Source of the DNA: Arthrobacter sp. Bi26
Lineage (GTDB): Bacteria; Actinomycetota; Actinomycetes; Actinomycetales; Micrococcaceae
Assembly (NCBI RefSeq): GCF_918697925.1
Contig: NZ_CAKKMF010000025.1
Coordinates: forward strand, 1 to 58,894
DNA: 58,894 bases
Direction: 5' to 3'
Part shown: one piece after another, positions 7,673 to 19,558 of the stretch
How positions within the stretch are numbered: the stretch's first letter is position 1
Layout: each line of letters begins with the position of its first letter
Position numbers and translations under genes: made by a program
Notes under the pieces: model-generated
What the model saw: only the letters and a program-made list of their open reading frames with translations
The model's database searches: none
Told to the model about the DNA's origin: nothing

Positions 7673-8671
7673 GTGAAGAAAACGGATCGTATTGCCCGTG
7701 ACCTGGAGCAGTCAGTCAGCACCGGAGTAGACAGCGCCAAGGATTGGGCGGCTCCGCGGGTTGAGGCTGCCGTGAACTGGGCTGTTCCCCGCCTGCAGTA
7801 TGGGCTGGATACCGCCTCTCCCAAAATCCAGGAGGGGCTCAAGTCAGCGGCCCACAATCTGGCCGGTAGCGTTGCCACTGTCACCCCTCGCCTTCAGGAT
7901 GGCCTGGCCCAGCTTGCACCGAAAATCCACGACGCCGCGGAAAGCGCGACCCCGCGCCTGCACGAGGCTGTGGACAAGGCCTCACCGGTGATCCTCAACG
8001 CACGCGACCGGGTGGTTGTCGAGTACCTTCCCAGGCTTTCGGACCAGATCGGACAGGCTTCCGTGGCCGTCCACCGCACGCTGGAAAACGCTCCGGCCCA
8101 CGTGGACGCCGTCGCACAGAAGCTTGTTGATTCCGGCGTGGTCCACGGCGTCCAGGCACAGGCCCAGACTGCCAAGGGACATGCGAAGAATCACGCGAAG
8201 ACTGCAGGAAAGAACATCAAGGCGGCCGCCACCGAAGTCAGCAAGACAGCCAATGCCAAGCTCGCCAAGCAGCAGAAGCCCAAGCACCGCGGCCTGCTGA
8301 TTTTCGGCATCATCGCTGCCGCAGCTGCCGCCGGTGTCGCCGCCTGGAGGGCTTCCAGGCCGGTGGAGGACCCCTGGAAGGTGCCGACGCCGGTAACGCC
8401 TGCCCCGACGGCCGCTCCTGCCGGCGAAGCGCTGAAGGACACCGCCGACAAGGCCGGCTCCGCGGCTGTTGCGGCAGCGGACTCTGCGGCCGAGGCTTCC
8501 ACCGAGGCATCCGGTTCCGTAGCTGCCGCGGCGGACAAAGCGACAGAAGCGGCCAAGGACGTTGCCGACGACACCGCGAAGACTGCCGCCAAGGTTGCCA
8601 CCGATGCCAAGACGGCCGTCCGCAACATCGCGTCCAACCTGAACAACGGGGCAGACAAGCCGAATAAGTAG
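7673..8671 (+). CDS. Membrane-anchored protein with amphipathic-helix repeats (function unknown)
   Basis: 332 residues, GTG start preceded by GGGAGGTAG. Residues about 25-130 carry degenerate repeats of roughly 18-22 residues built on P-[RK]-[LI]-x-[DEH]-[GA] (for example TPRLQDGLAQLAPKIHDA), reminiscent of LEA or apolipoprotein helices. A Lys/Ala-rich stretch follows. One strong membrane segment lies at about 204-222 (LLIFGIIAAAAAAGVAAW), then an Ala/Lys/Asp-rich tail that also looks helical. I do not recognise a characterised family; envelope or membrane-surface association is inferred from composition. Divergent from the cyclophilin gene, with a strong terminator behind. Confidence 0.8.
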   Translation: MKKTDRIARDLEQSVSTGVDSAKDWAAPRVEAAVNWAVPRLQYGLDTASPKIQEGLKSAAHNLAGSVATVTPRLQDGLAQLAPKIHDAAESATPRLHEAVDKASPVILNARDRVVVEYLPRLSDQIGQASVAVHRTLENAPAHVDAVAQKLVDSGVVHGVQAQAQTAKGHAKNHAKTAGKNIKAAATEVSKTANAKLAKQQKPKHRGLLIFGIIAAAAAAGVAAWRASRPVEDPWKVPTPVTPAPTAAPAGEALKDTADKAGSAAVAAADSAAEASTEASGSVAAAADKATEAAKDVADDTAKTAAKVATDAKTAVRNIASNLNNGADKPNK

Positions 8672-8689
8672 CTCCGGCTGTATTCTCCC

Positions 8690-8729
8690 AAGGAGGGATT
8701 CCGCTACGGCGGGATCCCTCCTTTTGTTT
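8690..8729 (+). terminator. Rho-independent terminator
   Basis: A 15-bp stem (AAGGAGGGATTCCGC with GCGGGATCCCTCCTT, one G-T pair) around a TACG loop, followed by TTTTGTTT. Confidence 0.9.
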
Positions 8730-8824
8730 CACACGGCGTGTTTCCCGCGGCAGGGTTTGCTCGGACTGGGGAGGCGCGTCGCGCTCCGCCTTCAAACGGC
8801 AGGCTAGATGCTAAATTTGTGGTG

Positions 8825-9697
8825 ATGTCACCCCATAGATCACCCCAGGATGCTTTGCTCATTGCTCCGCCACCGGCTGTATCTATTGTGATTCCGGCGT
8901 ACAACGAGGAAAGCGTCATCCGGCAGTGTCTGATCGCCGCGGTATACCAGTCGGTGCCTGCCCACGAAATCATTGTGGTGGACAACCTGTCCAAGGACCG
9001 CACGGCAGAGATCGTGCGGCAGATGCAGCTGGAGTATCCGGAGAGTCCCATCATCCTGCTCAGCCAGGACCGCGATCAGGGGCTCATCCCCACACGCAAT
9101 TTCGGTCTTGACCACGCCACCGGTGACATCCTGGGCCGGATCGACGCCGATTCCGTGCTGGAACCGGACTGGGTGGAGCAGGTGCAGAAAGCCTTCGCTG
9201 ACGAGTCGGTGCACGCTGCGACCGGTCCGGTGGTCTATTACGACATGCCCATGCGCCGGTTTGGGCTCAAGGCAGACGACAAAATGCGTCAGCTAATGCT
9301 CAGGCTTGCTAAGCACCAGTATCACTTCCTCTTCGGCTCCAACATGGCACTGCGTCGCTCGGCTTGGGAAACCATCCGTGCAGAGGCGTGCCGCGACGAG
9401 CGGGACGAGATGCACGAGGACATCGATCTTTCGCTGCATCTGGCCGACCACGAACTCCGGATCCAGTACTGGCCGCAGATGATCTCGGGTATGTCGGCGC
9501 GGCGGCTGGAGGACTCGCCGCGGGATTACCGCTACTACGTGACGCGCTTTGACCGCACCTACAAGGCCCACAACGTCAAGAAGATGGCATTGAAGGCACC
9601 CATGGTGGTCTTCTTCTCGGTGTATTTCCCCGCGAAATTGCTCCGCGCCATTCACACGGTCAACGTGGCCCAGCCAGCCCGCCGCGGCGGCCAATAG
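8825..9697 (+). CDS. Glycosyltransferase family 2
   Basis: A 290-residue GT-A fold glycosyltransferase. VSIVIPAYNEESVI starts the nucleotide-binding half. The DxD-type motif is GRIDADS, and an acceptor-side acidic motif HEDIDLSLHL follows. The C-terminal part is basic with at most one hydrophobic stretch, so it may be peripheral to the membrane. Donor and acceptor cannot be told. The ATG at 8825 is chosen because the fold starts about 25 residues later and the upstream frame is unlike protein. No clear ribosome site precedes it, so the message may be leaderless or the start imprecise. No operon partners. Confidence 0.9.
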   Translation: MSPHRSPQDALLIAPPPAVSIVIPAYNEESVIRQCLIAAVYQSVPAHEIIVVDNLSKDRTAEIVRQMQLEYPESPIILLSQDRDQGLIPTRNFGLDHATGDILGRIDADSVLEPDWVEQVQKAFADESVHAATGPVVYYDMPMRRFGLKADDKMRQLMLRLAKHQYHFLFGSNMALRRSAWETIRAEACRDERDEMHEDIDLSLHLADHELRIQYWPQMISGMSARRLEDSPRDYRYYVTRFDRTYKAHNVKKMALKAPMVVFFSVYFPAKLLRAIHTVNVAQPARRGGQ

Positions 9698-9714
9698 GCC
9701 CGGCGAACAGGCGC

Positions 9715-9731
9715 GGCCGCTCAGAGCGGCC
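9715..9731. terminator. Hairpin between convergent genes
   Basis: GGCCGCT-cag-AGCGGCC, a perfect 7-bp stem in the 44-bp gap between the GT2 and EamA genes. GC-rich with no T run. Confidence 0.45.
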
Positions 9732-9741
9732 CCGCCGGCTC

Positions 9742-10686
9742 CTAGTCGGTGCCAAGCTCCGCCAGCCGCTCTGCGCCGGGGCCCTCCGCAGCGCGCCCCT
9801 CAGCAGCGCCCCGGGTGGAGCGTGAGCCGCGCTGCCCCAGGACCACGACGGCGAGCCCCACCAGGATCATCACCAGTCCGGCATAGGTCCCGGCCGGGAG
9901 CGTCTCGCCCAGGAACGCCGCAGCCAAAAGCGCCGCTCCCGGGATTTCCAGCAAAATGATCATGGACACCAGCAGCGGGCTCATGGTCGCCAGCAGATAG
10001 TTGAACGCGGTGTGCCCCACCAGCTGTGCGCACACGGTGATGGCGAGGATCCCCAGCCAGCCGGTGGCTTCGAACCCTGCCAGCGGCGCTCCGGCCACCA
10101 GCGCCATCCCCGCCACAATCGCGGCGCACATGCCGTAGCACAGGGTCGTGTAGACGCCGGTGCCCATGCTCTGCCGGGCCTTGCCTCCGGCGAGCGTGTA
10201 GACGCCCGCCAGGGCGCCGCCGGCCACGGCCAGGAGATCGCCCACGAGCGCCTCGGGCGAGGTGCCCATATCAAAGCCGGTAATCGTCACTACACCGCCG
10301 AAGGCGAGCCCCAGCCCTACCAGGACCGGCCAGCGGAACCGGACTCCCCGGAAGAGTTGGAAGATCGCGATCCAGCCTGACTGAAGGCACACCAGTGCCG
10401 TCGCCGCCGCGACCGACGTCAACTGCAGGGAGGTGATGAAGCATGCGAAGTGCAGGGCCAGGGCCACGGCAGCGGCGAGCGACCAGCGGAACTCGGCTCC
10501 GGTCACGTGGCTGAACTGACGGGGGTTGCGGACCACAACCGGACCGGCCATCACGACCGCTCCAATGGCGTTGCGCCAGAAAGCAATGGCGAGGGCACTA
10601 ACCGACGTGGCGCCCAGTGTGGCTGCAATAAGCGGCCCGGACGACGCCACACCCAGCACCCCTACGGCTGCAAGTAAGAAGTTCAC
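9742..10686 (-). CDS. EamA/DMT-family transporter
   Basis: A 314-residue integral membrane protein with about ten hydrophobic segments in two EamA halves (about 1-135 and 140-290), ending in a polar Arg/Glu/Ala tail. It belongs to the drug/metabolite transporter superfamily, whose members usually export amino acids, nucleosides or other small metabolites; the substrate is not predictable here. GTG start at 10686. Divergent from the cupin gene. Confidence 0.9.
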   Translation of the reverse strand: MNFLLAAVGVLGVASSGPLIAATLGATSVSALAIAFWRNAIGAVVMAGPVVVRNPRQFSHVTGAEFRWSLAAAVALALHFACFITSLQLTSVAAATALVCLQSGWIAIFQLFRGVRFRWPVLVGLGLAFGGVVTITGFDMGTSPEALVGDLLAVAGGALAGVYTLAGGKARQSMGTGVYTTLCYGMCAAIVAGMALVAGAPLAGFEATGWLGILAITVCAQLVGHTAFNYLLATMSPLLVSMIILLEIPGAALLAAAFLGETLPAGTYAGLVMILVGLAVVVLGQRGSRSTRGAAEGRAAEGPGAERLAELGTD

Positions 10687-10818
10687 GCTCCAACACTAAT
10701 GGGACGGACCGTGGTGGCCCTTTACAGCCGCTACTCCTTGACCGGTGCATACCGCGGTGCCAACCTTAAACCGCGGTCTCACATCTCGGTCTCGCCATCA
10801 TCGAAGAAGGAGACCATC

Positions 10819-11187
10819 ATGGCGTCAATGATCCGCAAGAGCCTGGACAATCCCGAAGAAACACGTCCTGTTGCCGAAGGCATGGGCAGGGTGGATCTCG
10901 TCAATCTGGACTCCGGCCCGGTTGGACGGGCCACTTTCCTCCCAGGCTGGAAATGGTCAGATCACGTCAAGCCGATCGCCAAAACGGACAGCTGCATGGC
11001 CAGCCATACCGGCTACACGATTTCCGGCCGCATCAAAGTCGTCATGGATGACGGCGAAGAACTCGAATTCGGGCCCGGCGACTTCGGCGTCATTCCGCCG
11101 GGTCACGACGCCTGGGTACTCGGCGACGAGCCCTACGTGTTTATCGACTGGCAGGGGATGGCGGACTACGCCAAGCCGAAGGAGTGA
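10819..11187 (+). CDS. Cupin-domain protein
   Basis: A 122-residue single-cupin protein. The beta-barrel core runs about residues 33-105, with CMASHTGYTISGRIKVVMDD (first cupin motif, with His) and the GPGDFGVIPPGHDAWV second motif. Small stand-alone cupins may be isomerases, dioxygenase-like or binding proteins; the partial His set leaves metal use uncertain. The ATG at 10819 with AGAAGGAGA upstream is preferred over the longer frame. No functional partner nearby. Confidence 0.88.
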   Translation: MASMIRKSLDNPEETRPVAEGMGRVDLVNLDSGPVGRATFLPGWKWSDHVKPIAKTDSCMASHTGYTISGRIKVVMDDGEELEFGPGDFGVIPPGHDAWVLGDEPYVFIDWQGMADYAKPKE

Positions 11188-11203
11188 GTGAGGCACGGGC
11201 ATG

Positions 11204-11246
11204 AAAAAAGCCCCGGGCCGCGTTTCCGCGGTCCGGGGCTCATTCT
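11204..11246 (-). terminator. Terminator shared by tRNA-Ala (minus) and the cupin gene
   Basis: A 14-bp stem (AGCCCCGGGCCGCG with CGCGGTCCGGGGCT) around a TTTC loop. The A6 run at 11204-11209 becomes a T run on the minus strand, giving a strong terminator for tRNA-Ala; it may also stop the cupin transcript. Confidence 0.85.
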
Positions 11247-11247
11247 A

Positions 11248-11323
11248 TGGTGGAGGCACGGGGACTCGAACCCCGAACCCCCTGCTTGCAAAGCAGGTGC
11301 GCTACCAATTGCGCCATGCCCCC
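11248..11323 (-). tRNA. tRNA-Ala (anticodon TGC)
   Basis: A 76-nt cloverleaf with encoded CCA. The acceptor GGGGGCA pairs with TGCCTCC; the anticodon arm is CCTGC-TTTGCAA-GCAGG (TGC), and the T arm contains GGTTCGAGTCC. A terminator lies directly downstream. Confidence 0.97.
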
Positions 11324-11395
11324 ATAAGAAGCAACCCGTCAATCATACCTTAGGTCCGGACAGCTGATTTCCAGCTTCCACTCCCAGGCTCCGGG

Positions 11396-11512
11396 CTAGT
11401 CAACCGTATCGGTTGAATTGCTCCAGATCACTTTCCGGGCTTCGGATTCCTGCACTTTCCTGTAGAGGAGGACGCCTGCGACCGTGGCTGCGATAACCAG
11501 CAACTTCTTCAC
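11396..11512 (-). CDS. DLW-39 family small membrane peptide
   Basis: A 38-residue peptide, (M)KKLLVIAATVAGVLLYRK followed by an acidic-basic tail ending in VD. One membrane segment at about residues 3-17. It matches my recall of the short DLW-39 family found in Micrococcales between tRNA-Ile and tRNA-Ala downstream of gyrA, the arrangement seen here. GTG start at 11512. Function unknown. Confidence 0.8.
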   Translation of the reverse strand: MKKLLVIAATVAGVLLYRKVQESEARKVIWSNSTDTVD

Positions 11513-11581
11513 ATGCTCCCCGTTCCGGTTCAGTCATCGACGAACCTTCACTAACCTCTGCCAGAACCAGTACTGGTTCCG

Positions 11582-11655
11582 TGGGCGTACCAGGACTTGA
11601 ACCTGGGACCTCTTCGTTATCAGCGAAGCGCTCTAACCGCCTGAGCTATACGCCC
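11582..11655 (-). tRNA. tRNA-Ile (anticodon GAT)
   Basis: A 74-nt cloverleaf without encoded CCA. GGGCGTA pairs with TACGCCC; the anticodon arm is CTTCG-CTGATAA-CGAAG (GAT), and the T arm contains GGTTCAAGTCC. Confidence 0.97.
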
Positions 11656-11753
11656 CGATGCCTCATCGGGCCGAGATATGACTGTACAGCACATCCCGGC
11701 CCGATCTCAAATCGAGGCCCTTTCCCGCGGGATTCCGCGGAAAAGTACGGGAA

Positions 11754-12385
11754 TTAGTCGTCCGTGAGGGTCACGCCAATGCCGCCCACGAGCGTCGCCG
11801 CAATGTTGTACAGCACCGCCGAAAGCATCGACAGGGCTGTCAGCAGCACCACGTTGATCACGGCGATGATGGTCGCGAACGACGCCACCTGCCCCAGGGA
11901 CGCCACCTTCTTCAATTCAAAGCCGCCACCCTCAGAACCGGCCAGGGTCCCGAGCAGGCTGTCCACCTGGTCAAAGATCCCGGTAAGGTCCAAAACGGTC
12001 CAGAGCACGATCGCCGCCACGACCGTGACGATTCCCAGCGCCACGGAGAGCAGGAAGGCCATTTTCAGCACGGACCAAGGGTCTACCTTGCTGACCAGCA
12101 GCCTGGCACGGCGCACCTTGGCCTTCGGAGCCGGCTTGATCAGCCCGGCGGTGCCCTGCCCGCCGGACTGGGCGGCCCGCTGGCCCGGGACTGCGGGGCG
12201 CTGGCCGGGGACCGTGGGGCGCTGGCCGGGTGCGGGGGGACGCTGTCCCGTTCCTGCGGCTGCGCCGGACACGCCCGGGCGCTGCTGCGGACGCGAGGGA
12301 GCGCCGCTTACGCGCGGCGCGGCGGTGGGCTGCCGCACTCCGCCAGGCACGCCGCTGCTCGGGTTGGGATATGAGTCCGAATTAC

Positions 12386-12389
<4 letters not shown>
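11754..12389 (-). CDS. DUF3566 transmembrane protein
   Basis: 211 residues. A disordered N-terminal half rich in Pro, Gln, Arg and Gly (repeats of PGQRP, about 30-75) precedes the DUF3566 domain at about 90-208. That domain opens with [21 protein letters not shown] and has two membrane helices (about 107-132 and 172-200). The family sits downstream of gyrA across actinobacteria; its role is unknown, with an envelope or division link suggested by context. GTG start; its first four bases overlap the gyrA stop (GTGA), indicating translational coupling. Confidence 0.93.
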
Positions 12390-15124
<2,735 letters not shown>

Positions 15125-15184
15125 AGTCTATATTTTCCGTTTCAGGTATATATCAGTTCTGGAATATTAGGGGCCAGGAAGCCT

Positions 15185-17287
15185 CTAGATGTCCAGGAAC
15201 CGAACGTCCTTGGCGTTCTGCTGAATGAAGTTTCGGCGGGATTCAACGTCCTCGCCCATGAGCGTGGAGAAGGTCTGGTCCGCCGCCAGGGCATCATCCA
15301 TCGTCACCTGCAGCAGGGTCCGGTGGTCCGGGTCCATGGTGGTGTCCCACAGTTCCGTGTAGTCCATCTCGCCGAGGCCCTTGTAGCGCTGGATGCCGTT
15401 GTCCTTGGGAATGCGGCGGCCCGCGGCCTGGCCCGAGAGCAGCTTGGCGTCGCGTTCACGGTCGCTGTAGACGTAATCGTGCGGCGCATTGGACCACTTG
15501 ATCCGGTACAGCGGCGGCTGCGCGAGGTAGACGTAGCCGTTTTCGATCAGCGGGCGCATGTAGCGGAACAGCAGCGTCATCAGCAGCGTCGTGATGTGCT
15601 GGCCGTCGACGTCGGCATCGGCCATGAGCACGATCTTGTGGTATCGCAGCTTGGCGATGTCGAAGTCCTCGCCAATACCGGTGCCGAAGGCCGTGATCAT
15701 GGACTGGACCTCGGCGTTGCCGAGCGCCTTGTCCAGCCGGGCCCGTTCGACGTTCAGGATCTTGCCGCGCAGCGGCAGGATGGCCTGGGTCTCCGGGTTG
15801 CGTCCGCGCTTGGCAGAACCGCCGGCCGAGTCACCCTCCACGATGTAGACCTCGCACCTCTCCGGGTTCTTCGAGGAGCAGTCGGACAGCTTACCGGGCA
15901 TGCCGAAGGATTCCAGCGGGCTCTTGCGGCGGGCGTTGTCCCGGGCCTTCCGCGCGGCCATACGCGCCTGGGCTGCCGAGATGGCCTTGCGGATCACGTC
16001 CCGGGCGGGGCCGGGGTTGCGCTCGAGCCAGTCGCCCAGCCCGTCGGTGACCACGCGCTGGACGAAGCCCTTGACCTCGGAGTTGCCGAGCTTGGTTTTG
16101 GTCTGGCCCTCGAACTGCGGCTCGGCGAGCTTCACGGAAATGACTGCCGTCAGGCCCTCGCGGATGTCGTCCCCGGTGAGGTTGTCTTCCTTTTCCTTGA
16201 TGATGTTCTTCTCCCGCGCATAGCGGTTGATGAGCGAGGTCATCGCGGCGCGGAAGCCCTCTTCGTGGGTGCCACCCTCGTGCGTGTTGATCGTGTTGGC
16301 GTAGGTGTGGACGCTCTCGGAGTACGCGTTGGTCCACTGCATCGCCATTTCCAGGGCGATGTGCCGTTCCGTGTCCTCGGTCTCGAAGGCGATGACGTCC
16401 TCGTGGACCACATCAACCTTCTTGCCGGAGTTCAGGTGCTTGACGTAGTCCAGCAGGCCGTCGTCGTACTGGTAGACCACGGTGTGGAATTCCGCCGGAA
16501 CTTCGCCTTCGGTGGGGACGGTGTCCAGGTCCAGGTCGTCGTCCTCGGACGGTTCCTCCGGAGCGCGGCGCTCGTCGGTCAGCGTGATGCGCAGTCCCTT
16601 GTTGAGGAAGGCCATCTGCTGGAAGCGGGCACGCAGTGTTTCGAAGTCGAAGTAGGTGCTCTCGAAGATGGTGGCATCGGGGTAGAACGTCTGCGTGGTG
16701 CCGGTCTCGGCGGCCTCCTCGCCCTGGACCAGGCCGCCCTGCGGCTTGCCGCCGTCGGCGAAGGACATCCGCCAGACGTGTCCCTGGCGGCGGACCTCGG
16801 TGTCGACGCGGCTGGAGAGCGCGTTAACCACCGAAATGCCGACGCCGTGGAGGCCGCCGGAAACGGCGTAACCGCCGCCGCCGAACTTGCCGCCGGCGTG
16901 CAGGATCGTCATGACGACTTCCACGGTGGGCTTGTGCTCGGTGGGGTGCATGTCCACGGGGATGCCGCGGCCGTTGTCGACCACCCTGACCCCGCCGTCG
17001 GCCTGCAGCACGATTTCGATGTGCGTGCAGTAGCCGGCCAGAGCCTCGTCCACCGAGTTATCCACCACCTCGTAGACCAGGTGGTGCAAACCGCGGGGTC
17101 CGGTGGAGCCGATGTACATGCCGGGACGTTTCCGGACAGCTTCCAGGCCTTCAAGTACGGTGATGTCGCTGGCGCCGTATTCGCGCGATGTCGCGGTTCC
17201 CGACGACGACGCCGCTGCCGCCGCCACTTGCACTACCGCTTCCGCTACGTCTTCCACTGCCGGGATCTCTGCATTGTCGTTAGCCAC
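15185..17287 (-). CDS. gyrB: DNA gyrase subunit B
   Basis: The 700-residue ATPase subunit. The GHKL fold begins at [20 protein letters not shown], with [20 protein letters not shown] and [16 protein letters not shown]-binding motifs. The TOPRIM half carries [13 protein letters not shown] and [12 protein letters not shown] (metal-binding acidic residues), ending in [17 protein letters not shown]. The GTG at 17287 gives the usual MANDN-like start with AGGAG upstream; the longer frame adds about 43 atypical residues. An Ala/Val-rich stretch of about 45 residues precedes the ATPase domain. Probably co-transcribed with gyrA. Confidence 0.97.
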   Translation of the reverse strand: MANDNAEIPAVEDVAEAVVQVAAAAASSSGTATSREYGASDITVLEGLEAVRKRPGMYIGSTGPRGLHHLVYEVVDNSVDEALAGYCTHIEIVLQADGGVRVVDNGRGIPVDMHPTEHKPTVEVVMTILHAGGKFGGGGYAVSGGLHGVGISVVNALSSRVDTEVRRQGHVWRMSFADGGKPQGGLVQGEEAAETGTTQTFYPDATIFESTYFDFETLRARFQQMAFLNKGLRITLTDERRAPEEPSEDDDLDLDTVPTEGEVPAEFHTVVYQYDDGLLDYVKHLNSGKKVDVVHEDVIAFETEDTERHIALEMAMQWTNAYSESVHTYANTINTHEGGTHEEGFRAAMTSLINRYAREKNIIKEKEDNLTGDDIREGLTAVISVKLAEPQFEGQTKTKLGNSEVKGFVQRVVTDGLGDWLERNPGPARDVIRKAISAAQARMAARKARDNARRKSPLESFGMPGKLSDCSSKNPERCEVYIVEGDSAGGSAKRGRNPETQAILPLRGKILNVERARLDKALGNAEVQSMITAFGTGIGEDFDIAKLRYHKIVLMADADVDGQHITTLLMTLLFRYMRPLIENGYVYLAQPPLYRIKWSNAPHDYVYSDRERDAKLLSGQAAGRRIPKDNGIQRYKGLGEMDYTELWDTTMDPDHRTLLQVTMDDALAADQTFSTLMGEDVESRRNFIQQNAKDVRFLDI

Positions 17288-17699
17288 AGGCGCTTTCGAC
17301 TCCTCTATGTTCGTTGAAGGCCGGCCGTTGCCTCTTCCGTGGAAAAGGCTCCTGCCAACAGGCACGTCACTGACGACGCCGGGTGTTCCGCTGACTTGGG
17401 ATCCCGTCCGCCGCACGCTGAAATTGCGTCGGAAACGGACTCAGTCAACGCTTCACCGGCGCCCAGTTATCTCCACCGATTCTATCGTGTTATAGGAGCC
17501 AAACCCGCATTCCAGGGCGCCAAACGGTCGGGAAAGTGCCGCTGAGAGGCCGCTGGCTCCCCCTGCAAGGCTTTCGGGGTCCGGCCCTAGGGTGCCTATA
17601 CGACTCCGGGTCGTTCGAGCGCCCTACACGCCGCTTGCGGATTTTTCAAGGGTTTTTGCAAGAAGTGCTTCACATCCGGAGGCGCGTGGGGTCCCGGGG
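17288..17699 (-). promoter_or_regulatory. gyrB upstream region, no gene
   Basis: 412 bp between dciA and gyrB on the minus strand, with no credible gene. It holds an A/T-rich stretch near 17640-17665 with an imperfect CTTGC...GCAAG inverted repeat, and A/T-rich -10-like sequences near 17478-17493. A gyrB promoter is expected here, but I cannot place it with confidence. Confidence 0.4.
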
Positions 17700-18260
17700 C
17701 TATCCATATGTGTCGCGGGGTCCGCGGCCATTGACCGTCCGGAGGCCCTTGCGCCAGCTCGGGGCGGCGGGTCCAAGCACCTGGATGCTGGTGACGACGC
17801 CGTCGCCAAGCTCGGTGCGGAATTTTTCCAGCAGGCTGTTGCTCAGCAGCCGCAGCTGGGTCGCCCACGCCGTGGAATCGGTGCGCACATGCAAGGTGGT
17901 GTCGGTAAAACTCTCGGGGGTGCAGTGCGCCGAAATCTCCGGGCCCACCAGCACGGCCCACTGTGCCATGACAGAGCCGACGGCCACCGGCGAGCTCCAG
18001 CCGCGTTCGGCAACGAGGCGTCCCACAACCTTTCCCAGGCCCAGCGGATCCCGGCCGGTGCCATGGAACTGGGAGAACCCGCGGGTTCCCCGCGCGGCGC
18101 GGGCAGGTTTCTGGGCCCCGGCACCGGAGCGCGGGAGCGCCCGGCGGATTTCGCCCCGGGCCGCGGCGGCGTCGCGCATCCTGTTCAGTGCCGCCTGCGC
18201 GGCATCGATGTCGTCGGGATCCCGGCCCGGTTGCAGGCCGCCGTCGGTATCCTTATTCAT
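17700..18260 (-). CDS. dciA: DciA-like DUF721 protein
   Basis: 186 residues. A charged, disordered N-terminus (about 1-60) precedes a DUF721/DciA domain: LGKVVGRLVAERGW, then VGPEISAHCTPESF and LHVRTDSTAWATQLRLLSNSL. DciA proteins bind and help load the replicative helicase DnaB in bacteria lacking DnaC or DnaI, and actinobacteria keep the gene between recF and gyrB as here. The start overlaps the recF stop by 4 bases, suggesting coupling. Confidence 0.9.
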   Translation of the reverse strand: MNKDTDGGLQPGRDPDDIDAAQAALNRMRDAAAARGEIRRALPRSGAGAQKPARAARGTRGFSQFHGTGRDPLGLGKVVGRLVAERGWSSPVAVGSVMAQWAVLVGPEISAHCTPESFTDTTLHVRTDSTAWATQLRLLSNSLLEKFRTELGDGVVTSIQVLGPAAPSWRKGLRTVNGRGPRDTYG

Positions 18261-19513
18261 CGATTTTCCTGCTCATCGATTCCTCCCGGGATGACCTTCA
18301 CCCGCCGTCCGGTCAGTTCCGCCGGGATATCGTCCTCGACGGCGGCAGTGACCAGCACCTGTTCGGCGCCGGATACTATTGCCGCCAGTTTACGCCGCCG
18401 CTGGACGTCGAGTTCGGCAAAAACGTCGTCAAGGATCAGGATCGGGGGCGACCCGCCGGTGCGGGCATCGTCGAGCATGACGTAGTAGGAGGCCAGGCGC
18501 AGGGACAGGCACATGGACCAGGTTTCGCCGTGTGAGGCGTAGCCCTTGGCCGGAGCCGATCCAAGCACGAGCTCAAGCTCATCCCGGTGCGGTCCGACCA
18601 GCGAGATGCCCCGTTCCAGTTCCTTGCGGCGGGATGCGGCAAAGGCCTGGATGTAGCGGTCGGTGAGCTGCTCGACGGAGAGCAGGCGCAGATCCTCCGC
18701 CAGGAGGGAGGTGGCATCGGCGCCGGCCGCATCCGTTTCGGTTTCCGCGGCGGTGGCGCCGCCCGCAGGTCTGGTCCCAGAACTGGCCCCAGCGCCGTCG
18801 TCATCCAGGCTGTCCTGCAGCGTGGAACGGTAAACCGCGGCGGCCTCCTTGGAGCCGTCGGTCAGTTGCGCATAGGCGTTTTTCAGGTGCGGTTGCAGGC
18901 GGTCCACCAGCTCGAGGCGCGCATGCAGCAGTTCGGCCCCGGCCCGGGCCATGTGCTGGTCCCAGACATCCAGCGTTGCCTCATGCCCGGAGCTGAACTT
19001 TCCGGCCCGGGCTGACTTGAGCAGTGCGTTGCGCTGCTTCAGGACCCGGTCGTAGTCACTCCTGGTCGCGGCGTGGCGCGGCATGAGGCTGACCAGAAGC
19101 TCGTCCAGGAACCGGCGGCGGCTGGAGGGATCGCCCTTGACCAGCGCCAGGTCTTCCGGAGCGAAGAGCACGGTCTGGCAGATGCCAAGCAGGTCCCTGG
19201 CCCGGACCGGATTGCTCCGGTTGATCCGTCCGCGGTTGGCCCGCGCGGCGTTGATTTCCAGTTCCAGTACGGTCGACTGCTCACCGCGGACCAGCTTGGC
19301 CCGGATCATCGCCCGTTCGGCACCAAAGCGCAGCAGCGGTGCGTCCGTGCTGACCCGGTGCGAGTTGAGCGTGGCCAGATACCCGATCGCTTCCATCAGG
19401 TTGGTCTTGCCGATGCCGTTGGAGCCCACCAGGACGGTGACCCCCGGCTCAAGGCTTAGATCGACCTGGGCGTAGCTGCGGAAATCTGTGAGTGAGAGTT
19501 TTTCTAGGTACAC
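18257..19513 (-). CDS. recF: DNA replication/repair protein RecF
   Basis: A 418-residue SMC-like ATPase that helps load RecA at gaps with RecO and RecR. It begins with the family signature YLEKLSLTDFRSYAQ, Walker A GSNGIGKTNLMEA at about 30-42, the RecF signature near SHGETWSMCLSLRLA, and Walker B ILILDDVFAELD. A Gly/Ala/Thr-rich insert of about 30 residues near 240-275 (DDDGAGASSGTRPAG) lengthens it slightly. GTG start. Located downstream of dnaN and gnd. Confidence 0.97.
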   Translation of the reverse strand: MYLEKLSLTDFRSYAQVDLSLEPGVTVLVGSNGIGKTNLMEAIGYLATLNSHRVSTDAPLLRFGAERAMIRAKLVRGEQSTVLELEINAARANRGRINRSNPVRARDLLGICQTVLFAPEDLALVKGDPSSRRRFLDELLVSLMPRHAATRSDYDRVLKQRNALLKSARAGKFSSGHEATLDVWDQHMARAGAELLHARLELVDRLQPHLKNAYAQLTDGSKEAAAVYRSTLQDSLDDDGAGASSGTRPAGGATAAETETDAAGADATSLLAEDLRLLSVEQLTDRYIQAFAASRRKELERGISLVGPHRDELELVLGSAPAKGYASHGETWSMCLSLRLASYYVMLDDARTGGSPPILILDDVFAELDVQRRRKLAAIVSGAEQVLVTAAVEDDIPAELTGRRVKVIPGGIDEQENR

Positions 19514-19558
19514 GCGGGATTCAGGACTTCACAGGCTGGGTTGCTTGGCTGGGCAGGA

